From CAVVGZ01 sp963747965 (GTDB lineage Bacteria > Chloroflexota > Anaerolineae > Anaerolineales > Anaerolineaceae), in the NCBI GenBank assembly GCA_963747965.1, contig CAVVGZ010000007.1:620001-684000 (forward strand): a stretch of 64,000 nucleotides of DNA. Reading direction: 5' to 3'. The first letter of the stretch is position 1. Each line of letters starts with the position of its first letter. The notes beneath the pieces were generated by a model that saw only the letters and a list, made by a program, of their open reading frames with translations, searched no databases and had not been told where the DNA came from. This document shows positions 44,490 through 54,517 of this stretch, in pieces. The position numbers and the translations under genes were made by a program.

Positions 44490-45316
44490 TTGATTTGACT
44501 ATCTACCTGATGATTAATCGGCCGGATTATTTCTAACTGGTTGATATTACTGGCAAGATATCCTGCACCAAAGCCATTATCAATATTGACTACCGATATA
44601 CCCGTAGCACAGCTATTTAGCATTGCCAGCAAGGCAGTTATTCCGTGGAAACTGGCTCCATAACCAATGCTGGTCGGTACAGCGATTACCGGTATTTCCA
44701 CAAGGCCTGCCACCACGCTCGGTAAGGCACCTTCCATCCCGGCCACGACAACAATCACTCTGGCTTCCTTAAATAGCGCCATTTGATCTAATAGCCGGTG
44801 TAAACCGGAAACCCCAATATCGTAAATCCGGGTAACCTCGTTCCCAAGCAGCTCGGCGGTTAATGCTGCCTCTTCCGAGACATTCATATCGGAAGTACCG
44901 GCTGAAAGAATGACAATGCCTTTATACCTGGAAACGCTTTGCCTGCGGTCAACAAACATGATTCTTGCATTGGTATCAAAGTTAACATCGGGGGGTAAGT
45001 CCTTTTTGATGAGGGAAAAAGTTCCTTCAGAAACACGGGTAGCCATGACTACATCAGACTGTTCCGCTAATCCATTAAAAATACGAACAAGGTGTTCCGG
45101 TTTTTTGCCCTCTCCAAAAATCACTTCGGGGACACCACGGCGCAGCTGGCGGTGATGATCTAACCGGGCAAATCCATCAATATTCTCGTATGGGAGTTTC
45201 CTCAATTCCCTAATTACTTGATCAAACTCCAAATTATCGTATTTGTAATCATCGAGCAGTTTTTTTAATCGTCTTTCATCCATTGATGGCCTTTTTCCCT
45301 TGAATTCATGATTCAA
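44486..45316 (-). CDS. larB: Pyridinium-3,5-biscarboxylic acid mononucleotide synthase LarB
   Basis: LarB carboxylates nicotinic acid adenine dinucleotide and splits off AMP, the first step to the nickel-pincer cofactor. The 276 residues include the LarB N-terminus ('LDDYKYDNLEFDQVIRELRK', 'LDHHRQLRRGVPEVIFGEGK') and an AIR-carboxylase-like domain with 'ILSAGTSDMNVSEEAALTAE', 'VVVAGMEGALPSVVAGLV' and 'VPTSIGYGASFHG'. It is the first gene of the operon larB-larE-larC-DUF364. No larA is in this window, so the enzyme that uses the cofactor lies elsewhere. Confidence 0.93.
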   Translation of the reverse strand: MNHEFKGKRPSMDERRLKKLLDDYKYDNLEFDQVIRELRKLPYENIDGFARLDHHRQLRRGVPEVIFGEGKKPEHLVRIFNGLAEQSDVVMATRVSEGTFSLIKKDLPPDVNFDTNARIMFVDRRQSVSRYKGIVILSAGTSDMNVSEEAALTAELLGNEVTRIYDIGVSGLHRLLDQMALFKEARVIVVVAGMEGALPSVVAGLVEIPVIAVPTSIGYGASFHGITALLAMLNSCATGISVVNIDNGFGAGYLASNINQLEIIRPINHQVDSQIK

Positions 45317-45336
45317 AAAAATATTCTCCCAAATGA

Positions 45337-45753
45337 TCAGTTTAAATGCGTCAGTCGTTCATAAGATCCCTTCCAAACGGGACCCATTTTATTTGTCTTT
45401 GGGATGATTGTATTCGAAAATTTTTGTGCCACGAAGGCTGTCCGACTTGCGATAGTACCCCAATCCTGATTTTTTACAGCATCACAGAGTTCCTTACCAA
45501 CCGGATTGGTCCATTCCCATTCCATTCTAAACCTGTCAGCCTTTAGCCAGTATCCCCTTTTCTCCCAAGCTACAACAGATTGGTCAACCGAACTATAAAT
45601 GTCCATGAGAGTAAGGCCAATAAAAGCCGCAAGGTCTTTACTGGTATCGTCTGGTTTGGTCTGCTGCATCAATTCTCTAATCGCAAATAGAATGATTTTT
45701 ACCTGAGTGTTTCTTGATTTTCCAGGAGCATCTGGATTGATTACCCGTCCCAA
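45337..45753 (-). CDS. Conserved hypothetical protein
   Basis: 138 residues, soluble. It begins 'MGRVINPDAPGKSRNTQ' from a TTG and contains 'DLAAFIGLTLMDIYSSVDQSV', 'WEKRGYWLKADRFRMEWEW' and 'KMGPVWKGSYERL'. I associate this sequence pattern with a family widespread in Anaerolineae but know no function. It lies 20 bases upstream of larB on the same strand and could be the first gene of that transcript. The tRNA-Leu is on the other strand just upstream. Confidence 0.7.
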   Translation of the reverse strand: MGRVINPDAPGKSRNTQVKIILFAIRELMQQTKPDDTSKDLAAFIGLTLMDIYSSVDQSVVAWEKRGYWLKADRFRMEWEWTNPVGKELCDAVKNQDWGTIASRTAFVAQKFSNTIIPKTNKMGPVWKGSYERLTHLN

Positions 45754-45869
45754 CTACGCCTCCATTGCCATGTTCGACGAATCGTACGCCGTGAAGATTA
45801 TATCCGATTATGCAATGTCCGATTATGCAATTGACGCACATCTGGCTTCCGCTTATAATTTCAGCCTGC

Positions 45870-45951
45870 GGGGAAGTGCTGGAACTGGCAGACAGGCGTG
45901 ACTTAGGATCACGTGCCGAAAGGCGTGAGGGTTCAAGTCCCTCCTTCCCCA
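45870..45951 (+). tRNA. tRNA-Leu (anticodon TAG)
   Basis: Acceptor GGGGAAG (45870-45876) pairs with CTTCCCC (45944-45950), discriminator A at 45951, no encoded CCA. The anticodon stem CGTGA/TCACG encloses the loop CTTAGGA with anticodon TAG (reads CUA leucine codons). The long variable arm TGCC-GAAA-GGCG is of the class II type expected for leucine. The T arm is GAGGG-TTCAAGT-CCCTC. Confidence 0.95.
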
Positions 45952-45983
45952 CAATAAATGAAAAAATCTTAAGGATAAAACTC

Positions 45984-47424
45984 TTGAAAATCGAAAAACA
46001 GTACCTCGACAACCAGCAAATTAAAATTATAGCCGAATTTGATCAAACGACATTTGATCAATACAAGCAGCGTTCTGCCCGGAAATTATCAAAGGATCAT
46101 AAAATTCCTGGTTTCAGACCTGGAAAAGCACCTTATCGGATCGTTTCAAGCATGTTTGGTGAAGATCACATTGAACAACATGCCATAGAAATGATGCTGG
46201 ATAAAGAGTACCCAAAGGTAATAGATGAGGCGGAAATTAACCCATCCGGACCAGGCTCACTCGATGAGATAATCCAGGTCAGCCCTCCCATCCTATCCTT
46301 TATTATTCCCCTCTCCCCAGAGGTAGAACTGTGTGACTATAAAGCCATCCGTAAGCCGTACGAACTTCCTTCTGTAAATGAAGCAGAAGTGGATGAGTTT
46401 CTGAAGAATTTGCAAAGAAATTACGCTTCAGCAGAGCCAGTTGACCGTCCTGTGCAGGAAGGTGATCTTGTTGCAATTAAACTGGTTGGAATAAACCCGA
46501 TCGAAAGCGAACAACAACCTGATCCGATTTTTAACACTTCCACCCAGATTATTATTGGAGATAGCGATTTTGGTCCGGATAAATGGCCCTTTGACGGTTT
46601 TTCAAAAAATCTGATTGGAATGAATGAAACAGAAGTAAAAACCATTGAGCATAAATTTCCAGATGATGATGACAATAAAAGGATAAGCGGTAAAACGATA
46701 GAATTTACAGTCACTGTTGATGGTGTAAAGGAAATTAAAATACCTAATCTGGATGATGAATTTGCAAAATCCCTGGAAGAATTCGAGAGCTTCCCGGAAT
46801 TACATGATTCTGTCAAAACCAATCTTGAAAAACAAAAACAGCAAGAATATGACCAGAAATATATCGGTCAGGTAATTGATGAAATAGTCAGCAATTCAAC
46901 CATCAAATACCCGCCAAATGTACTTGAAAATCAGGTCGAGCAGGTTCTACACTCCCTTGAAGATGACTTAACCAAGGAAAATCTAGACCTGCCTGCATAC
47001 CTGAAAACCAGGAATCTGGAGCGGGAAGCATTCATCGAAAATGAAGTCAAACCTGCCGCCATTAAACGTCTTGAACAGTCACTTGTCACTGGAAAAAATT
47101 GGGGTTGAAGAAAATATTAAAGTAGAAAAAACAGAATTGGAGCCGATCATCACCCAATCCTTGCAGCAGTTTCAAAAAACCCCCGGATTTGAAAAATATT
47201 CTAACCGGACCGCTATGAACAGGGTCGCAGATGCTGTTGCATTTGATGCATATCATCGGCTTTTCAGCCAGCACATCATGGAGAGATTGAAAGACATCGC
47301 TTCCGGGAAGTTGGATAATGAAGACGAACCAATACCTCCTGATGATATGGACAGTGTTCCTGATTCAGCAGAGCAGGAAAAGGTGAGCGATCCGATTCCC
47401 TCACCTTCGGAAAGCGATGAGTAA
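45984..47424 (+). CDS. tig: Trigger factor, frame broken by one extra base near the C-terminus
   Basis: Ribosome-bound chaperone and prolyl isomerase. I place the start at TTG 45984 behind AAGGA; the frame open further upstream runs through the tRNA. The N-terminal ribosome-binding signature 'PGFRPGKAPYRIV' and the FKBP-like middle ('VQEGDLVAIKLVG', 'LIGMNETEVKTIEHKFPDD', 'KTIEFTVTVDGVKEI') are clear. At about 47088 an extra A must be skipped so that 'RLEQSLV' joins 'LEKIGVEENIKVEKTELEPI', the C-terminal chaperone helix. The acidic Ser/Pro tail follows. The repaired length, about 480 residues, is normal. ClpP follows, as often in bacteria. Confidence 0.88.
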
Positions 47425-47438
47425 GAGATCGCCCATTG

Positions 47439-47469
47439 CTGCATCTATATTAATGGATGCGGGGTTTTT
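47439..47469 (+). terminator. Rho-independent terminator after trigger factor
   Basis: CTGCATC (47439-47445) pairs with GATGCGG (47456-47462) with one G-T pair, followed by GG and TTTTT. It lies 14 bases after the trigger factor stop and before clpP. Confidence 0.75.
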
Positions 47470-47567
47470 ATTGGTCAGTATTAAAATAAAACCCCTCCAA
47501 TTTGTGGTGGTTTCAAGAAATTGTTAGCTTATTGCAAATGGTATTGAATAATGAGGAGAATATAAAC

Positions 47568-48173
47568 ATGGACGATTTTTATGACGTGATTCCCATGGTA
47601 ATAGAATCATCAGGACGCGGCGAGCGTGCTTATGACATCTATTCCTTGCTGTTAAAGGAACGTATTATATTTGTAGGTACTCCAATTAATGACCAGGTTG
47701 CCAACCTGGTAGTTGCACAGCTTCTTTTTCTCAGCAGGGAGGATCCTGATAAGGAAGTTCAAATGTATATTAATTCTCCAGGTGGCCAAATATATGCCGG
47801 TCTGGCGATATACGACACAATGCGAATGATCCCAAATAAAATCAGTACTGTTGCCGTTGGAGTCACCGCTTCATTTGGAACTGTACTGCTGGCTGCTGGA
47901 ACAAAAGGTCAGCGTTACGCATTGCCCCATGCCACAATTCATATGCACCAGCCACTTGGCGGTGCCCAGGGTCAGGCTTCTGACATAGAAATTCAAGCCA
48001 GAGAGATTTTGCGATTAAAGTCCCGGCTTAATAATATTCTTGCTGTATCAACCGGCCAGCCTCTTGAAATAATTGAACGGGATACGGAAAGGGACTTCTA
48101 CCTCGATGCCGATAAGGCAGTAGATTATGGATTGGTAGATAAGGTACTTATTCCCCCGGACCATAAACAATAA
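47568..48173 (+). CDS. clpP: ATP-dependent Clp protease proteolytic subunit
   Basis: Serine protease that forms the tetradecameric degradation chamber with ClpX or ClpA. I chose ATG 47568, nine bases after GAGGAG; 201 residues is the usual length. Seen are '[21 protein letters not shown]', '[20 protein letters not shown]', the active Ser in '[13 protein letters not shown]' and the active His in '[12 protein letters not shown]'. The Ser context has Phe and Thr where most ClpP proteins have Met and Ala, so it may be a divergent paralogue. The Asp lies in '[15 protein letters not shown]'. Confidence 0.93.
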   Translation: MDDFYDVIPMVIESSGRGERAYDIYSLLLKERIIFVGTPINDQVANLVVAQLLFLSREDPDKEVQMYINSPGGQIYAGLAIYDTMRMIPNKISTVAVGVTASFGTVLLAAGTKGQRYALPHATIHMHQPLGGAQGQASDIEIQAREILRLKSRLNNILAVSTGQPLEIIERDTERDFYLDADKAVDYGLVDKVLIPPDHKQ

Positions 48174-48209
48174 TCTGGTAACGATTTTTTTAATAACTCA
48201 CCCAAATAC

Positions 48210-48237
48210 AGCCGGATAGCAATCTTGCCATCCGGCT
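48210..48237 (+). terminator. Hairpin after clpP
   Basis: AGCCGGAT (48210-48217) and ATCCGGCT (48230-48237), with an inner GCAA/TTGC pairing, make a strong stem. Only GGTTATT follows, so termination may be partial and transcription may continue into the HAD gene 18 bases on. Confidence 0.65.
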
Positions 48238-48254
48238 GGTTATTAGGACTAAAG

Positions 48255-49049
48255 ATGCAAAATCGAAGCATACTAAAAAATATAAAATCCATGGTCCTCG
48301 ATATGGACGGCGTCCTTTGGCGCAGTAGTGAACCAATCGGGAATTTACCGGAATTGTTCCATGATATTGACAAGTTGGGAATCAGGGTTGCATTTGCCAC
48401 AAATAATGCCAGCCTCAGTGTCGAACAGTATATGCAGAAATTTATTCGTTTCGGACTCACCATAAATCCATGGCAAATTGTATCCTCATCCCTTGCCACT
48501 GGCGCATTCCTTAAAGAAAAATTTCCATCTGGTGGTTATGTTTTCGTTGTGGGTGAAAAGGGCCTGGTGGATACCATGGCAGACTTCGGGTTTATCCATG
48601 CTGAAGAAGATGTCATTGCCGTTATTGTTGGTATGGACCGCACAATCAATTACGAGAAATTATTTAAAGCAAGCAAATTAATTCGCAATGGTGCCTTATT
48701 CGTTGGTACAAATCCAGATTCTACCTACCCAACCCCTGAAGGGCTGGCCCCGGGTGCTGGTTCGATAGTTGCTGCTATACAAACTGCAAGCAGTGTCACC
48801 CCGATTATCATCGGTAAACCCTTTCCTTCTATCATACGGATGGCCATGGATAGATTATCCACAAACCAAACGGAGTGCCTTGTGGTTGGGGACCGGATTG
48901 ATACCGATATCCTTGCAGGGAAGCAGGCTGGATGTTTTACAGCACTGATGCTCTCTGGTGTTAGCAAAGTGGAAGATCTAAATAATTCCATAATCAAACC
49001 GGATTTTATTTTCAATAACTTAGAAGAATTGATCAAATGGATGAAATGA
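48255..49049 (+). CDS. HAD-family phosphatase, NagD/AraL-like (subfamily IIA)
   Basis: 264 residues from ATG 48255. The longer frame from 48225 begins inside the terminator hairpin. The HAD motifs are 'LDMDGVLWRSSEP' (nucleophile Asp), 'AFATNNASLS' (motif II), a IIA-type cap with 'IVGMDRTINYEKLFKASKLI', the Lys in 'IIGKPFPSIIRMAMDRL' and 'LVVGDRIDTDILAGKQAG'. Such enzymes dephosphorylate small sugar or nucleotide phosphates or act in repair of damaged metabolites. The substrate is unknown. Its stop overlaps the rlmN start region, so translation is coupled. Confidence 0.88.
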   Translation: MQNRSILKNIKSMVLDMDGVLWRSSEPIGNLPELFHDIDKLGIRVAFATNNASLSVEQYMQKFIRFGLTINPWQIVSSSLATGAFLKEKFPSGGYVFVVGEKGLVDTMADFGFIHAEEDVIAVIVGMDRTINYEKLFKASKLIRNGALFVGTNPDSTYPTPEGLAPGAGSIVAAIQTASSVTPIIIGKPFPSIIRMAMDRLSTNQTECLVVGDRIDTDILAGKQAGCFTALMLSGVSKVEDLNNSIIKPDFIFNNLEELIKWMK

Positions 49050-50128
49050 TGTTAAATACCGGTGGGGAGGTAATCCCCAAACTTATCTACGACCTGAGCT
49101 TTATTGAGCTCTCAGACATATTGCAAAGCTGGGATGAGCCTAAATACCGTGCACAGCAAATATGGTCAGGGATATACAACCAATTGTGGGAAAATCCAAC
49201 TCAGTTCACCAATATCCCCGTGAAACTTAAGGAACAATTACAAAACAATTTCGTTTTTAGGTCCCTCGCTCCAATCAAGGTCGTCCATTCAGGTGATCAT
49301 GAAACCAGTAAAACTCTTTTTGAACATCCGGATAAATTATATACAGAAACTGTATTGATGCGTTATGAACAACGCAATACCCTTTGCATATCTACCCAGG
49401 TTGGCTGCGCCATGGGATGTGTTTTTTGTGCCACTGGGCAGATGGGCTTTTCCAGAAATCTTTCAGCGGGAGAAATAATTGAACAGGTTATGTATTTCGC
49501 ACGGGAATTGAAAGGCGAAGGTGGTAAATTAACCAATATTGTGGTTATGGGAATGGGAGAACCTTTCCATAATTACGATAATACAATAAAAGCCATTGAT
49601 ATCCTCAACGACCCTGCAGGTTTTAACTTTGGCGAACGCAGATTCACTATTTCCACCGTGGGTTTGGTACCAAAAATCAGGCAATTTGCCGCGGAAAAAA
49701 GGCAGATAAATCTTGCCATAAGCCTACACGCAGCTGATGATGAATTACGAACAAAGATCATTCCAATTAATCGTAAATATCCTTTGCCAGAATTAATGAA
49801 AGCCTGCCGGGATTATTTCAATCTTACACATCGCAGAGTATCTTTTGAATGGGCTCTCATCCAGAATGTCAATGATTCTCCAGAACAAGCCAACCGCCTG
49901 GTGGAACTAATTCATGGCCTGCCCTGTCATGTGAATCTAATCCTGCTTAACCCTACAAGTAAATATGGTGGCAAAGCCTCAACCCAACAGCGCGCCCAAA
50001 CATTTTCCTCGATCTTGGCGCGCAAAAATATTCCCTGTACAATTCGTTTGAGAAGGGGCATCGATATCCAGGCAGGGTGCGGTCAGCTGGCTACAAGGGC
50101 TGAATCCAGAAAAAAAATACGCCCATGA
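49037..50128 (+). CDS. rlmN: 23S rRNA (adenine2503-C2)-methyltransferase
   Basis: Radical SAM enzyme that methylates A2503 of 23S rRNA and A37 of some tRNAs. It shows the cluster motif 'CAMGCVFCATGQMGF', 'NIVVMGMGEPFHNYDN', 'TISTVGLVPKIRQFA', 'LAISLHAADDELR' and the C-terminal methyl-carrying Cys in 'IDIQAGCGQLA'. Starts at ATG 49037, 49046 or 49049 all overlap the HAD stop; ATG 49046 makes an ATGA overlap and is a good alternative. ftsY follows 14 bases later. Confidence 0.94.
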   Translation: MDEMMLNTGGEVIPKLIYDLSFIELSDILQSWDEPKYRAQQIWSGIYNQLWENPTQFTNIPVKLKEQLQNNFVFRSLAPIKVVHSGDHETSKTLFEHPDKLYTETVLMRYEQRNTLCISTQVGCAMGCVFCATGQMGFSRNLSAGEIIEQVMYFARELKGEGGKLTNIVVMGMGEPFHNYDNTIKAIDILNDPAGFNFGERRFTISTVGLVPKIRQFAAEKRQINLAISLHAADDELRTKIIPINRKYPLPELMKACRDYFNLTHRRVSFEWALIQNVNDSPEQANRLVELIHGLPCHVNLILLNPTSKYGGKASTQQRAQTFSSILARKNIPCTIRLRRGIDIQAGCGQLATRAESRKKIRP

Positions 50129-50142
50129 TATAATTCCAAGCT

Positions 50143-51057
50143 ATGACAGATCTATTTTCAAAATGGAAGCAAGGGTTGGGACGAACTCGTAAAGTTGCAT
50201 TTGGCCGGTTGGCAACTTTATTTAATGCAACAGAGATAAATTCCAGTACATGGGAAGAATTGGAAGCCCTCCTGATCCAGGCAGATTTAGGTATAGATAC
50301 AACCCAATCAATAATGAAATCCATGGAAAAGGTTGTCAACGACGAGGGTATCACTCAGCGAAGTGAATTAAGATCCCTTCTGCGATCAGAACTAATTTCC
50401 AGGCTGGATGAAAACCCAGGAATTGATTTTTCAGAATATTCACCGGCGGTAATTCTTTTTGTTGGCGTGAACGGATCCGGTAAAACCACAACCATTGCGA
50501 AATTTGGAAAAAAGCTTTCGGATAGAGGGAAAAAAGTCCTTCTGGCAGCAGGGGATACATACCGTGCAGCTGCCGTAGAGCAGTTACAGACTTGGGGACA
50601 ACGTATAAACACTCCTGTGATTGCCGGTCAACCGGGGGGTGATCCTGGCGCTATTACTTTTGACGCAGTTCAATCCGGAATTTCCAGGAAAATGGATTTT
50701 GTTCTTGTAGATACTGCTGGCAGGCTTCATACCCGTTACAACCTGATGGAAGAATTACGCAAGGTACACCGGGTTGCAGGAAAAGCACTGCCCGGCGCGC
50801 CACATGCCACCTGGCTTGTATTGGATGCCACAACCGGTCAAAATGCGCTTCAACAGGCAAAAGCCTTTAAAGACGCGGTAAATGTTACAGGTATTATCCT
50901 TGCCAAACTGGATTCTTCGGCTAAGGGGGGTATGGTATTTGCCATCCAGGAGGAACTTGGGCTGCCCATATTATTCGCTGGTCTTGGTGAAACATCCGAA
51001 GATCTGGTTCCTTTTGACCGGGAAGCTTTTGTTGAAGGTGTTTTAGAAGAGAATTAA
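50143..51057 (+). CDS. ftsY: Signal recognition particle receptor FtsY
   Basis: GTPase that docks the SRP-ribosome complex at the membrane and delivers it to SecYEG. The 304 residues consist of a helical N domain (about 1-95) and the G domain, with 'GVNGSGKTTTIAKFGKKL' (G1), 'AAGDTYRAAAVEQLQTWG', 'LVDTAGRLHTRYNLMEEL' (G3), 'LDATTGQNALQQAKAF' and 'AKLDSSAKGGMVF' (G4). There is no acidic A domain, as in many non-proteobacteria. It sits between rlmN and prfB on one transcript; prfB starts 9 bases after its stop. Confidence 0.95.
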   Translation: MTDLFSKWKQGLGRTRKVAFGRLATLFNATEINSSTWEELEALLIQADLGIDTTQSIMKSMEKVVNDEGITQRSELRSLLRSELISRLDENPGIDFSEYSPAVILFVGVNGSGKTTTIAKFGKKLSDRGKKVLLAAGDTYRAAAVEQLQTWGQRINTPVIAGQPGGDPGAITFDAVQSGISRKMDFVLVDTAGRLHTRYNLMEELRKVHRVAGKALPGAPHATWLVLDATTGQNALQQAKAFKDAVNVTGIILAKLDSSAKGGMVFAIQEELGLPILFAGLGETSEDLVPFDREAFVEGVLEEN

Positions 51058-51066
51058 GGAGATATC

Positions 51067-52156
51067 ATGCAAGATTTGATTAACAGGTTACAGAAGGATC
51101 AAGAAACAATCTCTAAATTACTGGTGCATCTTTGACTTTGAACAACTGGAAATTAAATTATCAGGTCTAGAAAAGCAATCCCAGGACAAGGATTTATGGT
51201 CTAATCCGGAATCGGCACAAATTTTGATGAAAAAAATCTCTGACCTCAAGGAGGAGGTTGAGAGTTGGAGATCTCTAAAAAATCAAATCGAAGACACTCT
51301 CGAACTGGCTTATACAGGGGATGAAAGCCTGCGTCCTGACCTGGAGGCAGAAGTTGCAGCCATAGAATCCGAATTGGCTGTAAGGGAATTAAGCGCCTAT
51401 CTCTCAAACCCTTATGATAAAGGCAACGCTATCCTGGCAATTCACGCCGGAGCCGGGGGAACCGATTCTCAGGATTGGGCCCAGATGCTTGAGCGAATGT
51501 ACTTACGATGGGCAGATCGGCGTGGTTACAAGACAGAAATTTTAGATGAAACACCCGGTGAGGAAGCTGGGATTAAAAGCGTTACGATTGCTGTCAATGG
51601 CAAATTTGCCTACGGATATCTTCGACCTGAAAAAGGTGTCCACCGTCTAGTCCGTCTCTCCCCGTTTGATTCAGCACACAGGAGGCATACATCCTTTGCC
51701 CTTGTCGAGGTGTTACCCGATGTTGGACGCGAAGATCCGGATATTCAAATCAATCCGGAAGATATCCGCATGGATACATACAAATCCTCAGGAGCCGGGG
51801 GACAGAATGTACAAAAAAATGCAACTGCGGTACGGATTACCCATATCCCCACTGGATTAGTTGTCTCCTGCCAGAATGAGCGTTCCCAGCTGCAGAATAA
51901 AGAAAATGCAATGCGCGTATTAAGATCCAGGTTATTAGAAATTCATTATGAGAAGCAAAATAAAGAATTGGCAGATTTGCGCGGAGAATATACCAAGGCA
52001 GAATGGGGAAGTCAGATCCGCTCATATGTTCTTCATCCATATCAAATGGTAAAAGATCACCGTACCGAACACGAAGTCGGTAATACCCAATCCGTACTGG
52101 ATGGGAATCTGGATGAATTTATTGAAGCATATCTCAAATCTTCTAAAGTCAATTAA
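51067..52156 (+). CDS. prfB: Peptide chain release factor 2, with programmed +1 frameshift
   Basis: RF2 ends translation at UGA and UAA. From ATG 51067 there are 22 codons, then TGA at 51133-51135 inside CTT-TGA-C. A +1 shift gives '...LLVHL' joined to 'DFEQLEIKLSGLEKQS', and the frame then runs to 52156. The class motifs are 'RLSPFDSAHRRHTSFA' (with the SPF tripeptide that reads UGA) and 'SSGAGGQNVQKNATAVRI' (GGQ, peptide release). The frameshift lets the protein level control its own synthesis. This is a known, programmed event, unlike the other frame breaks in the window. Confidence 0.95.
51130..51136 (+). promoter_or_regulatory. RF2 autoregulatory +1 frameshift site
   Basis: CTTTGAC at codon 22-23 of prfB matches the conserved slippery CTT, in-frame TGA and following C. 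GGTG just before it is a weak version of the stimulating Shine-Dalgarno-like element. Confidence 0.92.
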
Positions 52157-52164
52157 TAAATATA

Positions 52165-53171
<1,007 letters not shown>

Positions 53172-53282
53172 TTAATGATGGATAATTACTGAATATGCGT
53201 GTATTATAAGGCTATTAAATATGCAAGTTTTGATTATATCAGCTAGATATTGTAATTTAATTTGAATAAAGAGGATAAAACC

Positions 53283-54390
53283 ATGTCAAACCCTACCTTT
53301 TATTTACCTGTTACCCTATCTACAGGATTTTATTAACGATACCTTTATAAGATTGGGGGTTCCCACTGACGATGCCAGAATATGTGCAGAGGTGTTAATC
53401 ACTTCTGATCTGAGAGGGATCGAATCCCATGGTATTGGCCGGTTGAAATATTATTATGACCGGATAAAAAGCGGTCAACACCAGGTCATAACCAATATCA
53501 CAGTCATAAAGGAAACACCTTCAACAGCTGTCCTTGACGGCAACCATGGAATGGGGATGATAATTGGTACTCATGCCATGAGCAAAGCGATTGAAAAAGC
53601 AAAAACAGTTGGATTGGGTGCAGTTGCAGTTCGAAATTCCACCCATTTTGGCATCGATGGGTATTATGCTCTTATGGCGGTGAAAGAAAACATGGTCGGT
53701 CTAAGTTTTACGAATGCCAGACCTTCTATTGCGCCAACTTTCGGAGTAGAACCTATGCTTGGGACCAATCCAATTGCTTTTGGAGCACCAACAGACGGCG
53801 AATGCCCATTTTTATTTGATGCAGCAACATCCATTATCCAGAGAGGAAAGGTAGAAGTGCATTCCCGTGAGGAAAAAAATCTCCAACCAGGGTACGTAGT
53901 CGACCAAAACAACCAATTTATGACCGATCCGGATTTTATCTTGTCAGAATTGGGGAAGAAGCGAGCTGCTTTCCTGCCATTGGGCGGTGAAGGAGAAATC
54001 TTCGGTGGATATAAAGGTTATGATCTTGCTACTATGGTTGAAATTCTTTGCGCTTCATTTCAGAATGGAAGTTTCCTGCATGCCTTGAGCGGGTTGGATG
54101 ATCATGGACATGATCGCACGTTTAATGTAGGTCATTTTTTCTTGGCGATTAATATAGGTTTTTTTACGGACATCGAGCTGTTTAAGCAGACAACCGGTAA
54201 TATACTGAGGGATCTGCAAAATTCCAAAAAAGCCCCTGGGCATGATCATATATACTTTGCCGGAGAAAAGGAATTTGAAAGCGAAAAAAATATCAGAGAA
54301 ACAGGAATCCCGATAATTCCTAACCTTCAAAAAGAATTGAAACTCATTCAAAATGATTTAAATTTAACCGATTATGAATTTCCGTTTTAA
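53283..54390 (+). CDS. Ldh2-family malate/L-lactate/ureidoglycolate-type dehydrogenase, frame broken near the start
   Basis: NAD(P)-dependent oxidoreductase of the Ldh_2 family. From ATG 53283 (after GAGGATAAAA) the first codons read 'MSNPTFYLPVT'. One surplus C in 53314-53316 must be skipped to continue 'YLQDFINDTFIRLGVPTDDA'. The rest is intact: 'LITSDLRGIESHGIGRL', 'LDGNHGMGMIIG', the catalytic His in 'VRNSTHFGIDGYY', 'GTNPIAFGAP' and 'GGYKGYDLATMVEILC'. The substrate could be malate, lactate, sulfolactate or ureidoglycolate. A start at a later codon would drop the first helix, so I prefer the repaired reading. Confidence 0.85.
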
Positions 54391-54517
54391 AGTATTGGAT
54401 AAAATTTGTACTTATTTTAAAAATAAGAATCAATTTTGTTGAATTAAGCGATATCAAAGAGTTATACTGTATGGAATCTCTTGTTTCAAGATAGGTTTTT
54501 GGCGTATTCTGGGATTT

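Noticed and set aside
45810..45983. N-terminal extension of trigger factor
   Set aside because: The extension runs through the complete tRNA-Leu gene. The TTG at 45984 with AAGGA upstream restores the normal N-terminus.
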